Positions 26,230 to 34,686 of a DNA stretch of 64,000 bases are shown here, one piece after another. The notes under the pieces were generated by a model. That model was not told the DNA's origin. It did no database searches and was given only the letters and a program-made list of their open reading frames with translations. The translations under genes were made by a program, and so were the position numbers. Within the stretch, counting starts at the first letter, position 1, and every line of letters begins with the position of its first letter. Source of the DNA: Nisaea denitrificans DSM 18348 (lineage in GTDB: Bacteria > Pseudomonadota > Alphaproteobacteria > Thalassobaculales > Thalassobaculaceae); NCBI RefSeq assembly GCF_000426505.1, contig NZ_AUFM01000011.1:1947021-2011020 (forward strand), given 5' to 3'.

Positions 26230-26753
26230 CAGTCGTCCTCCCCTTTGAACAGAGCGGTCGAGTTTGCGATATAGCTCGGCGTCTGGCCGCGCAGGATGCC
26301 GATGAATTCATCGATCAGGGCAATGGTCAGGATCAACGAGCCTAGCGCCATGGCGGAGCGCGGAATCCAGAACGGAATGGCCAGCAGCCCCGGGCTGATA
26401 TCGCCGAAAATGTATGAGAAATAAACGAGATCGCAGGCCCAGTAGGTGAGATACCCCATGGCCGCCGCACAGAAACCGACGCCCCAGAGCTCTGTCAGCT
26501 TCGCCAGCGGGCCCTTGGCCAGACGGATCAGCAGCGTGACCCGGATATGGCCGTCATGCCGGAAGGTATAGGCGAGCCCGAGAAAGGTCGAAGCGGCCAG
26601 GCTGAAGCCGGCGCTTTCGGTTGAATCGATGGCAACCCCGAAGAACCGCCCGATGATCTGGGCCACGATGGTGAGCGAGATCGCGACCAGGAAGAAGGCT
26701 GCGAGATAGCCGCTCCAGAGATAAAGGCCGTCCAGTAATCGTCGTGCCGCCAT
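26229..26753 (-). CDS. dctQ: TRAP transporter small membrane subunit (DctQ)
   Basis: A 174-residue protein with four transmembrane helices, fitting the DctQ family (SAGFSLAASTFLGLAYTFRHDGHIRVTLL is the typical central block). It pairs with DctM. It follows dctP after 78 bases that contain a strong stem-loop. Confidence 0.9.
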   Translation of the reverse strand: MAARRLLDGLYLWSGYLAAFFLVAISLTIVAQIIGRFFGVAIDSTESAGFSLAASTFLGLAYTFRHDGHIRVTLLIRLAKGPLAKLTELWGVGFCAAAMGYLTYWACDLVYFSYIFGDISPGLLAIPFWIPRSAMALGSLILTIALIDEFIGILRGQTPSYIANSTALFKGEDD

Positions 26754-26793
26754 GAGATGTCTCTCGGGGTTTTGTCAGGGGCCGGAAAAGGCA

Positions 26794-26820
26794 GCGGCCG
26801 CCCCGGATGGAGGCGGCCGC
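26794..26820 (-). terminator. Intercistronic stem-loop between dctP and dctQ
   Basis: GCGGCCGCC (26794-26802) pairs perfectly with GGCGGCCGC (26812-26820) around nine bases. On the minus strand it lies just after the dctP stop and is followed by TGCCTTTTCC, so it can act as a partial terminator or 3' stabiliser, giving more binding protein than membrane subunits. Confidence 0.6.
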
Positions 26821-26831
26821 CGGTGTTGGGT

Positions 26832-27812
26832 TTATTGCAGGGCGAGGTAACGGTCGAGAACCGCGTTCGCTTCCGGGCTTGCGCCTTCACGCCAGCCTTT
26901 CATCATTTCGAGACCGATGGTCTTCATCTTGGCGGTAACTTCTTCCGGCGCCGTAGCAGCGGTCATGCCGTTATCCGTCAGCACCTTGATCTGGGCGGCG
27001 GTGGTTTCCGCGCTCATTTCCCAGGCCCGCAGCTCGGCTTTCTCGGCCGCAGCGAGCATGCCCGCCTGATCTTCCGGCGACAGGGCAGCGAAATATTTCT
27101 CGCTCACGATGACGGCGTTCTTGGAGAAGATCGCACCGGCATAGGTGAAGTTGGAGGTGTTGTCCCATGCCTGGATGTCGATACCGGTCTGCGGCGAGGT
27201 GAACAGTGCCTCGATCAGGCCGGTGGAGAAGGCCTGCGGGATTTCCGCGAACGGCAGGATGGTGGCGTCGAAGCCGAGCATTTCACCCATCTTCTGGGTC
27301 GCCGTGGAATAGATCCGGAGCTTCTTGCCCTTGAAGTCGTCGACCTTGGTCACCGGGAATTTGGTGTAGAAGCCCTGGCCCGGCCACGGCTGGTAGAACA
27401 GCACCCGCAGGCCGGCCTTCTTGAAGATCGCATCGAAGTACCCCTTCTGCAGGTCCTTCAGCAGCCACGCGGAGGCATAGTCCGGAGCGATGAACGGCAG
27501 ACCGGCGAGGATGTACATCGGATCTTCATTGCCGTAGACGCCGAGGCGAATTTCGCCGATCGGAATCTGGCCGCGCTGCACCGAGGTCTTGATCGCGTCG
27601 AGCTTGATCAGGCTGTCATTGGAGTTGAGCTGGATATCGACCGAGGTGCCGGCTTTCACATCCTCGACGAACAATTTCAGGTTCTTGGTCAGGAAGTTGC
27701 TGTCCGGATAGCCGGACGCCATGATCCATTCCACCGCCTGCGCATTGCCGGCGGTCGCCAGCATTCCGGCGCCGACCGCGGCGGAAGCCAAGAGAGTCTT
27801 GAATTTACCCAT
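26832..27812 (-). CDS. dctP: TRAP transporter periplasmic solute-binding protein (DctP)
   Basis: A 326-residue protein with a signal peptide (cleaved near NAQA|VE) and the DctP fold. Conserved features are FKGKKLRIYSTATQKMGEMLGF and the segment before the substrate-binding Arg region, PFAEIPQAFSTGLIEALFTSPQTG. AGGAG precedes the start. The substrate is not evident. Two operons flank it: gentisate formation on one side, hydantoin degradation on the other, so an aromatic acid or an N-carbamoyl/ureido acid are both reasonable. Its own promoter must lie in the 240-base AT-rich gap upstream. Confidence 0.9.
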   Translation of the reverse strand: MGKFKTLLASAAVGAGMLATAGNAQAVEWIMASGYPDSNFLTKNLKLFVEDVKAGTSVDIQLNSNDSLIKLDAIKTSVQRGQIPIGEIRLGVYGNEDPMYILAGLPFIAPDYASAWLLKDLQKGYFDAIFKKAGLRVLFYQPWPGQGFYTKFPVTKVDDFKGKKLRIYSTATQKMGEMLGFDATILPFAEIPQAFSTGLIEALFTSPQTGIDIQAWDNTSNFTYAGAIFSKNAVIVSEKYFAALSPEDQAGMLAAAEKAELRAWEMSAETTAAQIKVLTDNGMTAATAPEEVTAKMKTIGLEMMKGWREGASPEANAVLDRYLALQ

Positions 27813-28052
27813 TTGCCACTCCTGTTCTTTGTTTAGAGCGGCAGAACACCGCCCTGGAAGGAAGAGAACGCCAAGGAAACCAGCCCCTGTAGAAAGGGAC
27901 GTCCAGTTCAGCGCCTGCCAGGAGATTGCAAGAAGAGGACCAGAACCGGTTCAGATTTTATTCTTTAAAATCATTAACTTCTGCATCTTACGCTCCTGTC
28001 TCCGCAACGTATTATGCTCAGATTCTAAGCATCCCGCATAAATTTGTGACCG
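27813..28052. promoter_or_regulatory. AT-rich gap upstream of the TRAP operon
   Basis: About 240 bases between the deacetylase-like gene and dctP, both on the minus strand. A run rich in A/T (around 27955-27980 and 28005-28045) marks a probable promoter. No operator palindrome or clear terminator was recognised. Confidence 0.35.
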
Positions 28053-28988
28053 CTAACCGGGCAGCAAGCCAGATTTACCGGAGCGGTCCTGCCATTCCGG
28101 CAAGCCCGAACGCGCCCGCCAATGCTTCGCGATTTCGTCGCGGCGGGCAATCCAGACGCCATCCAGCCCGCTCAAATGCTTCAGCACCTTGTCCAGCCCG
28201 CCAATCCGGCCCGGGCGGCCGATGATCCTGAGATGCAGACCGATGGTCATCATTTTCGGCGCCGATGCGCCCTCCGCCCAGAGCCAGTCGATGGCATCGA
28301 TGCAGTATTTCGCGAAATCGTCGCCATAGGTGAAACCGCCGCCGCGCTGAAACCGCATGTCATTGGTATCGAAGGCATAGGGCAGAACCACATGCGCGTG
28401 CCCGTCGACTTCCTGCACGAAAGGCAGATCGTCGTTATAGGCGTCGCTGTCGTAGAGAAAGCCGCCCTCCTCGACCAGCAAACGTCTTGTGTTCGGGCTG
28501 GGGGCGGACCGGGTGTGCCAGCCGACCGGACGCACGCCTGCGGCGGCCTCGATCTCGGTCGCGCAGCGGGCAATGATCTCCCGTTCCTGCTGCTCGCTCA
28601 TCCCGGCATGCCGCTCCCACAAATATGAGTGGCAGCCGATCTCGTGACCGCGCTCCGCCATGTCCCGCGCCATCCAGGGCGACAGGGTCAGGGCCCTGGC
28701 GCAGCAATTCATGTAGGCCTTCATGCCATAGCGGTCGAGCAGGTCCATGATGCGCCAGTAGCCGGCGCGCGTACCGTAATCGAAATGCGTGTCCTTGCAG
28801 GGATCGGGCGCGCCCTCGACTTCCTCGACGATCTCGTAGACCGACTCGTTCCGCTCGTCGCCAAGGCTGACGGAGTATTCCGCGCCTTCCTCGACATTCA
28901 CGACCAGCGAGACGGCAAGCCTTGCTCCACCCGGCCATTCCGGGTTCGGCGGGGTGTTGCCATAGCCGAGGAAATCGCGCCCGCTCAC
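28053..28988 (-). CDS. Polysaccharide-deacetylase-fold amidohydrolase, PuuE (allantoinase)-like
   Basis: A 311-residue protein starting at the GTG at 28988, one base after the racemase-like gene's stop. This start gives VSGRDFLGYGNTPPNPEWPGGARLAVSLVVN, which matches how PuuE-type proteins begin; no ATG is available. NodB-fold features are HFDYGTRAGYWRIMDLL near the active site and ERGHEIGCHSYLW with the metal His. PuuE hydrolyses allantoin to allantoate; relatives act on other cyclic amides or N-acyl groups. Placement behind a hydantoinase operon suggests a ring-opening role on a hydantoin or ureide. Confidence 0.8.
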   Translation of the reverse strand: MSGRDFLGYGNTPPNPEWPGGARLAVSLVVNVEEGAEYSVSLGDERNESVYEIVEEVEGAPDPCKDTHFDYGTRAGYWRIMDLLDRYGMKAYMNCCARALTLSPWMARDMAERGHEIGCHSYLWERHAGMSEQQEREIIARCATEIEAAAGVRPVGWHTRSAPSPNTRRLLVEEGGFLYDSDAYNDDLPFVQEVDGHAHVVLPYAFDTNDMRFQRGGGFTYGDDFAKYCIDAIDWLWAEGASAPKMMTIGLHLRIIGRPGRIGGLDKVLKHLSGLDGVWIARRDEIAKHWRARSGLPEWQDRSGKSGLLPG

Positions 28989-28989
28989 C

Positions 28990-29658
28990 TTACGCGTCCT
29001 CGCCAAGAATGAGCTTCCGCATCCGCCGCGCCGCCGCCGGAACCGGGCCGACGATCGGACAGGGAGGGTTGCTGGCGGCCAACGTCTTCGCGGCATCGGC
29101 CAGCGGACCACCACCGATCACCACCGCGTCCACATCGCCGCGCGCAACCGCCTCGTCGATCATCCCGCGCAGGGTTTCAACCAGCGCGTCGGGCTGGCTC
29201 ATAAGCACATAGGCGTCTGTCTTGGTGGTCAGCAGGGCAGAGAGCTTGTCCCCGACACCATAGCTGTTGGCGAGACCGGTAATCGCGTCGAAGAGGTTCG
29301 GCGTCGGCGCGACGATAGCGAAATTGCCATGCTCCGCCGCCTCCAGCATGCCGCACTCGGCGATACCGACGACCGGCACCGGCAGTTTGGCGCGCAATTC
29401 CTGCAGCGCCGGATCGCCAAAAGCCGCCACGATCACGCCATCCAGCGGATCGCGCCCGTTCTCGAATGCCTCGACCATCAGATCGGTCGCCAGTTTCAGG
29501 CCCGTATCGTCGGTAATGATGTCAGGAGCGCCGACATTCGTCATCTCCTCCACATACCAATCCGCCCCCAATTCCTCGCGGACGGCAACAGCCATGCGCT
29601 CCGTTACGTTTTGAGTGGCGTTCGGATTGATCAGAAGAATCTTGTGCTTGTGGGTCAT
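28990..29658 (-). CDS. Hydantoin/Asp-Glu racemase-fold protein lacking both catalytic cysteines
   Basis: A 222-residue member of the Asp/Glu/hydantoin racemase superfamily, opening with the conserved KILLINPNATQNVTERM. In active hydantoin racemases the acid/base cysteines lie in ACFDDP and GCAGM motifs. Here the aligned residues are Ala79 (VAAFGDP) and Gly183 (IGGGPL), confirmed in the DNA. Normal two-cysteine racemisation is therefore unlikely. It sits three bases after the hydantoinase gene and one base before the PuuE-like gene, so it is translated with them. It may have another activity, such as lyase, isomerase or binding. Confidence 0.82.
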   Translation of the reverse strand: MTHKHKILLINPNATQNVTERMAVAVREELGADWYVEEMTNVGAPDIITDDTGLKLATDLMVEAFENGRDPLDGVIVAAFGDPALQELRAKLPVPVVGIAECGMLEAAEHGNFAIVAPTPNLFDAITGLANSYGVGDKLSALLTTKTDAYVLMSQPDALVETLRGMIDEAVARGDVDAVVIGGGPLADAAKTLAASNPPCPIVGPVPAAARRMRKLILGEDA

Positions 29659-29661
29659 GCT

Positions 29662-31083
29662 TTATCTCGGGGCAGCAAGGGGGGAACGGTCGCGGGAGAG
29701 GTGCTTGCCATAGCCTTTCCCGCCGACCAGCGTTTCTTCGTCAATCACGACCGCGCCGCGCAGGATCGTGATCACCGGCCAGCCGGTCACCTCCATCCCC
29801 TCATACGGCGTGTAATCGGCACCGTCGCGGGTCAAGGCCTCGGTGATGGTGACTTTGCGCTCCGGGTCCCAGATTGCGATATCGGCATCGGCACCGACCG
29901 CGATGCTGCCCTTGCGCGGATAAAGGCCATAGGTCTTTGCGTGATTGGTCGCGCTCAGGGCGACAAACTCGTTCAGCGTGATCCTGCCTTTCGACACTCC
30001 TTCGGAAAACAGGATCGGCAACCGGGTCTGCACTCCCGGTATGCCGTTCGGCACCCAGCGGAAACTGGTGCGCCCCTTCGGGATCAGCTTGCCTTCCGGA
30101 TCGTCATACCGGAACGGGCAATGGTCGGAGGAGAAAACGGAGAAGACGCCGGTCTGGATACCTTCCCAGCAGGCCACCTGGCTTTCCTTGTCCCGTGGCG
30201 GCGGCGAGCAGACATATTTCGCGCCTTCCATGTTGAGGCCGTCCATGTCCTGCTCGGTCAGGACCAGATATTGCGGGCAGGTCTCGCCATAGACCTTGAG
30301 TCCGCGCGATTGCGCCCGGCGGATCTCTTCCATTGCCTCCCGGTTAGAGACATGCACGATCATCACCGGGACATCGACCAGCTCGGCCAGGCTGATCGCC
30401 CGGTGCGTCGCTTCCCGCTCAACCACGATGGGACGGGATTTGCCGTGATAGAGCGGCGCCGTCTTGCCGGCCCGCTCCAGCCGCTCGGTCATGAAACGGA
30501 TGGCGTCGTAATTCTCCGCATGCACCATGACCAGAGCGCCTGTTTCCCGGGCCGTCGCCATGACATCAAGGATTTCCTTGTCGTCCAGCTTCAGCCCCTC
30601 ATAGGTCATGAAGACCTTGAAGCTGGTATAGCCGTCCTCCACCAGAGCCGGGAGTTCCTGGCCCAGAACCTGCTCGGTCGGATCGCTCAGGATCAGGTGA
30701 AAGCTGACATCGGTATAGCAGTTGCCATCGGCCAGCCCGTGATAGGCGGTCACCGCTTCACGCAGGCCCTTGCCGTTCTCCTGCAGGCAGAAAGGCATGA
30801 TCGTGGTGTTGCCGCCGAAAGCCGCCGAACGGGTGGCGCTCTCGAAATCGTCGGCCATGACAATGCCCTCGCCGCTTGGCTGGGCTATATGCACGTGGCT
30901 GTCGATGCCGCCCGGCATGACCAGTTTGCCGGTAGCGTCGATCACACGGTCCGCCTCGCCGAGGTCAATTCCGAGTGTGGCGATGACCCCGTCACGAATG
31001 CCGACATCGCATTGCGTCGTATCGGATGCGGTAACCACAGTCCCGCCCTTGATGATCAGATCGTAGTGAGGCATCCGTGCCAT
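29662..31083 (-). CDS. hydA: D-hydantoinase / dihydropyrimidinase
   Basis: A 473-residue amidohydrolase-superfamily enzyme. The binuclear metal site is intact: HVH in GGIDSHVHIAQP, the Lys to be carboxylated in GYTSFKVFMTYEG, His in VMVHAENYD and VMIVHVSNREA, and Asp in FSSDHCPF. It opens 5-substituted hydantoins or dihydropyrimidines to N-carbamoyl amino acids. The neighbouring gene encodes an N-carbamoyl-D-amino acid amidohydrolase, which favours D-hydantoinase as the physiological role. Its start lies within the last 28 bases of that gene. Confidence 0.9.
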   Translation of the reverse strand: MARMPHYDLIIKGGTVVTASDTTQCDVGIRDGVIATLGIDLGEADRVIDATGKLVMPGGIDSHVHIAQPSGEGIVMADDFESATRSAAFGGNTTIMPFCLQENGKGLREAVTAYHGLADGNCYTDVSFHLILSDPTEQVLGQELPALVEDGYTSFKVFMTYEGLKLDDKEILDVMATARETGALVMVHAENYDAIRFMTERLERAGKTAPLYHGKSRPIVVEREATHRAISLAELVDVPVMIVHVSNREAMEEIRRAQSRGLKVYGETCPQYLVLTEQDMDGLNMEGAKYVCSPPPRDKESQVACWEGIQTGVFSVFSSDHCPFRYDDPEGKLIPKGRTSFRWVPNGIPGVQTRLPILFSEGVSKGRITLNEFVALSATNHAKTYGLYPRKGSIAVGADADIAIWDPERKVTITEALTRDGADYTPYEGMEVTGWPVITILRGAVVIDEETLVGGKGYGKHLSRDRSPLAAPR

Positions 31084-32069
31084 CCCCTGCCTGTCGTTCT
31101 TGGGCGGTAGTCTTCCCGGGCCAGCGCCGGATCAATGCGCCGCGCCTCTTCCGGCGTGACACACCGTTTCGTCCCGGTGATCAGTTTGTAGCTGTCCGGC
31201 TCCCGGTGCCGTTCGAAGGCGAAAACGCTTTCCCGGTAGGAGCGGCAGAGATCGAGATCGCAGTCCGCCGTAATCACCTCGTCGCCCTCGCCCGTCACCA
31301 CGGCGATGGTCTCGCCGGTCGGGGCTATGATCTGGGTGCCGCCCATATGGTGCACGCCTTCTTCCATACCGGCCTTGGAGACACCGATCACGAAACAGGC
31401 GTTCTGATAGGCGCCGGACTGCATCACCAAAGTGTTGTGATGCCAGGAGAGCCGGTCATGCTCCGGCGCCGGCGGGTTGTGGATCGGCGTGTTGAAGCCG
31501 AGCAAAACCATCTCGACGCCCTGCAATCCCATGACCCGGTAGGTCTCCGGCCAGCGCCGGTCGTTGCAGATGCACATGCCGATCCGGCCGGCGAAACCAT
31601 CGAACACCCGAAAGCCGAGATTTCCCGGCTGGAAATAGCGTTTCTCCAGATGCTGGAAGGCCCGCCATGGCTCATGCTCGGGATGCCCGGGGAGATGGAT
31701 CTTCCGGTATTTGCCAAGCAGTGTGCCGTCCGGGCCGACCAGTATGGAGGTATTGAAGCGCTCGCCCTTCGGGGTCAGCTCCGCATAGCCGATACTGAAA
31801 CCGATGCCGAGCGCCTTCGCCTTCTCGAACAGGGGCGCGGTATCCGGCCCCGGCATTTCGCGCTCGTAGAAGCTGTCCAGCTCCGCATCGTCCTCGATAT
31901 ACCAGCGCGGAAAGAAGGTGGTCAGGGCCAGCTCCGGATAAACCACCAGATCGGCGCCACGCCTTGAGGCGGTTTCCATCATCGCGATCAGCCGGTCCAT
32001 CACGGCGGAGCGGCTATCCGATCGGTTCACCGGCCCCATCTGGGCGGCGGCAACGGTTACATTTCGCAT
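31056..32069 (-). CDS. hyuC: N-carbamoyl-D-amino acid amidohydrolase
   Basis: A 337-residue nitrilase-superfamily enzyme from the ATG at 32069 (MRNVTVAAAQMGPV). It closely follows the Agrobacterium D-carbamoylase: FPRWYIEDDAELDSFYE, KYRKIHLPGHPEHEP and FICNDRRWPE-like CICNDRRWPE blocks. The Glu-Lys-Cys triad is at E46, K123 and C168. It releases a D-amino acid, CO2 and ammonia from N-carbamoyl-D-amino acids. First gene of the operon. The C-terminus is about 30 residues longer than the Agrobacterium enzyme and runs into the hydantoinase gene. Confidence 0.9.
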   Translation of the reverse strand: MRNVTVAAAQMGPVNRSDSRSAVMDRLIAMMETASRRGADLVVYPELALTTFFPRWYIEDDAELDSFYEREMPGPDTAPLFEKAKALGIGFSIGYAELTPKGERFNTSILVGPDGTLLGKYRKIHLPGHPEHEPWRAFQHLEKRYFQPGNLGFRVFDGFAGRIGMCICNDRRWPETYRVMGLQGVEMVLLGFNTPIHNPPAPEHDRLSWHHNTLVMQSGAYQNACFVIGVSKAGMEEGVHHMGGTQIIAPTGETIAVVTGEGDEVITADCDLDLCRSYRESVFAFERHREPDSYKLITGTKRCVTPEEARRIDPALAREDYRPRTTGRGWHGCLTTI

Positions 32070-32374
32070 GGTCACGCTCCGGACTGGTTCGCGTGGGAGG
32101 AGTTCGTAACAGACCTGCAAGATACAGACCGTACCCGGCGACCTGAAGGAAACAAGCCGAAACAACCAGCAAGATCAGGCATCACAGCTCGAAGAACCCG
32201 CCCCACATTTCACAATAAAATAAGAAAACCATGACCGACGGATGAGAAGTGCACATAAAAACGGCACCAACTCGGTTGCATTGCACAAAATTTAGCAGGA
32301 AATTCGAATATTAATTGACGACAAAACCATCAACCCATTGAACTATAGGATTGATTTCCTTTGGTACAGGAATT

Positions 32375-32401
32375 GCGATGCTTGCTGTAGCGCAGCATCG
32401 C
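32375..32401 (+). promoter_or_regulatory. Stem-loop in the leader of the NMT1-type transporter operon
   Basis: GCGATGCT (32375-32382) pairs perfectly with AGCATCGC (32394-32401), enclosing TGCTGTAGCGC. It lies about 315 bases before the likely start codon. Confidence 0.4.
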
Positions 32402-32565
32402 TCCGGCGATAGCTTATTGGTTGGCGTGCCACCCACTGTTGCGGCGATGCAATTGCATTCCTCGATAGTGCCGGTAGGCGCTACTTGATGTCTCTTCAAG
32501 GCACCCGAGGATCATCATCCTCCTTCTGTGCCTTACTTTGAATGCAAGCCGCTCCCGCAACATCG

Positions 32566-32603
32566 CCCCGTATCACGGGGTGCGAGGGGGCTTATGCGCC
32601 CTC
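32566..32603 (+). promoter_or_regulatory. Two adjacent hairpins in the transporter leader
   Basis: CCCCGT-ATC-ACGGGG (32566-32580) is followed after three bases by GAGGGGGC-TTAT-GCGCCCTC (32584-32603). Two compact GC hairpins in a row, 115 bases before the start codon, look like a folded RNA element. It does not match a riboswitch consensus I can recall with certainty. Confidence 0.4.
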
Positions 32604-32716
32604 TCTGCAGCGTTGGACCGAACCGAAAAATCGGCGGCCAGCGTCCAGCCACAGGGAGTGCTAAAATGTGTGAACGTCACGGACACCTCGATCTGCCTGA
32701 TTTCGAGGCCATAAGA

Positions 32717-33736
32717 ATGGATCGGCGTAAATTCCTGAAATCGACGGCGGCGGGCGCTGCCGGGGTCATCACAATGGCGGCCGGCCCCGGCATGTTCGGG
32801 TCGGCGGCAATGGCTGCCGAAAGCTCGATCAAGTCGACACACGGATCGGGTTTCTGCAACCTCAACATGTTTCTGTCCCACGCTGTGCAGACAGCAAAAG
32901 AAGACGGCCTGACCCTGAATTTCGTCAACACACCGACTTTTGCCGAACAAGTTACGTTCCTCGGCATCGGTCAGGTCGATGTCGGCCTTATGCCCTATAC
33001 CAGCTTCATGGCGCTCTACGATGCGGGCGCACCGGTGAAGGTCGTCGCAGGCGGCGGAATCGAAGGCTGCGTCATCGTCGCCCGTCCAGGCCTCGACAGT
33101 GCGGAAAAGCTGAAAGGCAAAACGCTTGCGACCTTCCAGCTCGATACGCTTGAGGTCATGCCCTACGACTGGCTGAAAAAGCACGGCGTCGACTTCAAGG
33201 ACATCAATGTCCGTTACATGGGCTCCACTCCGGAAGCTGTCGAAGCCTTCAAGGCCGGTGCGGTCGACTGGATCTGCACAATCGAGCCTTACGGTACGGC
33301 GCTTGTGAACGACGTTCCGGGTGCGGTGATGCTGTCCGACGGCACAGACATCTACGGCAAGGGCTACACGGACTGTGTGCTGGCAGCCCGGTCTCCGCTG
33401 ATCGAGGAAAACCGGGAAGGCCTGAAAGCCCTGATCAAGGGCATGATGAAGGCCCAGCTCATGGCGGAAAGCGATCCGGCGGGCACGCTCGAGAAACTGG
33501 TCGGCACCTACTACAAGACCTCAATGGAGAACGCGAAGATCGCCATGGCAAAGCAGCCGGCCGTGGTCGATGCCCGGTCCCAGACCGACTTCATTCTCGA
33601 CCGGACCGACAGTCTGGTGGAGATGGGCTACATCAAGAACAAGCCCGACCGCGCCGCAATCGACTGGACCCCGCTTGAAGAAGTCATTGCGGAGAATCCC
33701 GAGCTTTACGGCAAGCTCAAGCTGAAGGCGGCCTGA
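32717..33736 (+). CDS. ABC transporter substrate-binding protein, NMT1/ThiY-like, Tat-exported
   Basis: A 339-residue protein from the ATG at 32717. That start puts a twin-arginine signal first (MDRRKFLKSTAAGAAGVITMAAGPG..., cleavage near AMAA|ES). The body is the NMT1/SsuA-type fold: LNFVNTPTFAEQVTFLGIGQVDVGLMPYTSF, then KLKGKTLATFQLDTLEVMPYDWLKKHG. Such proteins bind small heterocycles, sulfonates or thiamine precursors. Adjacent aminohydrolase and hydantoin genes suggest a purine- or pyrimidine-like heterocycle here. Two bases separate it from the permease gene. Confidence 0.88.
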   Translation: MDRRKFLKSTAAGAAGVITMAAGPGMFGSAAMAAESSIKSTHGSGFCNLNMFLSHAVQTAKEDGLTLNFVNTPTFAEQVTFLGIGQVDVGLMPYTSFMALYDAGAPVKVVAGGGIEGCVIVARPGLDSAEKLKGKTLATFQLDTLEVMPYDWLKKHGVDFKDINVRYMGSTPEAVEAFKAGAVDWICTIEPYGTALVNDVPGAVMLSDGTDIYGKGYTDCVLAARSPLIEENREGLKALIKGMMKAQLMAESDPAGTLEKLVGTYYKTSMENAKIAMAKQPAVVDARSQTDFILDRTDSLVEMGYIKNKPDRAAIDWTPLEEVIAENPELYGKLKLKAA

Positions 33737-33738
33737 TC

Positions 33739-34686
33739 ATGGCCTCGGTCTCAACTGACCGGACTCCGGTCAGCGGGACCGGCACAGTTGCCGGCGGACA
33801 AGACAGTCCGCCGGCGCTGGCCGGCTACACGCTGCCGGAGCCGCTTCGGGAGTTTCTGCCGAAAGTTGGCTGGACTCTCGTCTCCGTCGGCACATTCGCG
33901 GCGCTCTGGGAATTTCTCTGGTTCATCGGCTGGGCCGATCCCAAGTTGCTGCCACCGCCACATGTTTTCCTTGGCGCTTTCGCGGACCAGGCCAAGTTTT
34001 TCAACACCGCGCAACGCTGGGCGATCGGGGTATCCCCGGATGCAGGACCAACGCCCTGGCAGGCGGTGCTGATCACCGTCGTCTCCTCGGCCATGCGGGT
34101 ATTCATAGGCATCACACTCGCCGCAATCCTTGCTCTTTCGCTTGGTGTCGCCATTCGCTACTGGATCGTGGTCGAGCGCCTCACACTGCCGACAGTCACT
34201 CTGCTGTCCCCGGTCTCTCCGATTGCATGGCTACCGGTTGCGATTTTTCTGTTCGGCATCGGCAATGCGCCGGCCATCTTCATGGTCGTGATCGCGCTCT
34301 TCTTCCATATGACGATCGCAACCATCAACCATATCGACGGCGTGAACCGGAACCTGATCAACGTCGCCCGCACCATGGGCGCGACAAAGGCGCAGATCTA
34401 TCGCCGCGTGATCATCCCGGCAATCCTGCCAGGTGTGTTCGTCATCCTGCGGCTCAACCTGTTTGGCGCTTGGATGGTGGTGCTGATCGCCGAATCCACC
34501 GGTGTCGGCTACGGCCTCGGCCAGGTCATCATGCTAGCCCGCAACACATTCAACCCGTCGCTCGTTTTCTTCTGTATCGCGCTTATCGGCTTTCTTGGCT
34601 TTGCCACCGACTGGGCGATGCGAATGACACAGAAGCGGGTGCTTTACTGGGTCAATGATCCATCGGGGGTGCTTCGTGGTCTCTGA
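33739..34686 (+). CDS. ABC transporter permease (SsuC/TauC type)
   Basis: A 315-residue inner-membrane protein of the BPD-transport family with about six helices. The EAA loop, which contacts the ATPase, is NVARTMGATKAQIYRRVIIPAILPGVF. Family context (NMT1-type binding protein before, SsuB-like ATPase after) fixes its place in the importer. Its end overlaps the ATPase gene. Confidence 0.9.
   Translation: MASVSTDRTPVSGTGTVAGGQDSPPALAGYTLPEPLREFLPKVGWTLVSVGTFAALWEFLWFIGWADPKLLPPPHVFLGAFADQAKFFNTAQRWAIGVSPDAGPTPWQAVLITVVSSAMRVFIGITLAAILALSLGVAIRYWIVVERLTLPTVTLLSPVSPIAWLPVAIFLFGIGNAPAIFMVVIALFFHMTIATINHIDGVNRNLINVARTMGATKAQIYRRVIIPAILPGVFVILRLNLFGAWMVVLIAESTGVGYGLGQVIMLARNTFNPSLVFFCIALIGFLGFATDWAMRMTQKRVLYWVNDPSGVLRGL

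Larger units (their letters stand above)
32070..32716. other. Long divergent spacer with a structured leader
   Basis: About 650 bases between the carbamoylase gene (minus) and the NMT1-type binding-protein gene (plus). The left 280 bases are AT-rich and should hold the divergent promoters. The right part has three clear stem-loops (listed separately) and no convincing coding potential, suggesting a structured 5' untranslated region for the ABC transporter. Confidence 0.5.

Noticed and set aside
28053..29114. Upstream extension of the PuuE-like gene to 29114
   Set aside because: The extension overlaps the racemase-like gene and is Arg-rich noise; the GTG at 28988 matches where family members begin.
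32311..32499. Small minus-strand open frame in the leader region
   Set aside because: No ribosome-binding site of note, no domain, and it overlaps the stem-loop at 32375-32401.
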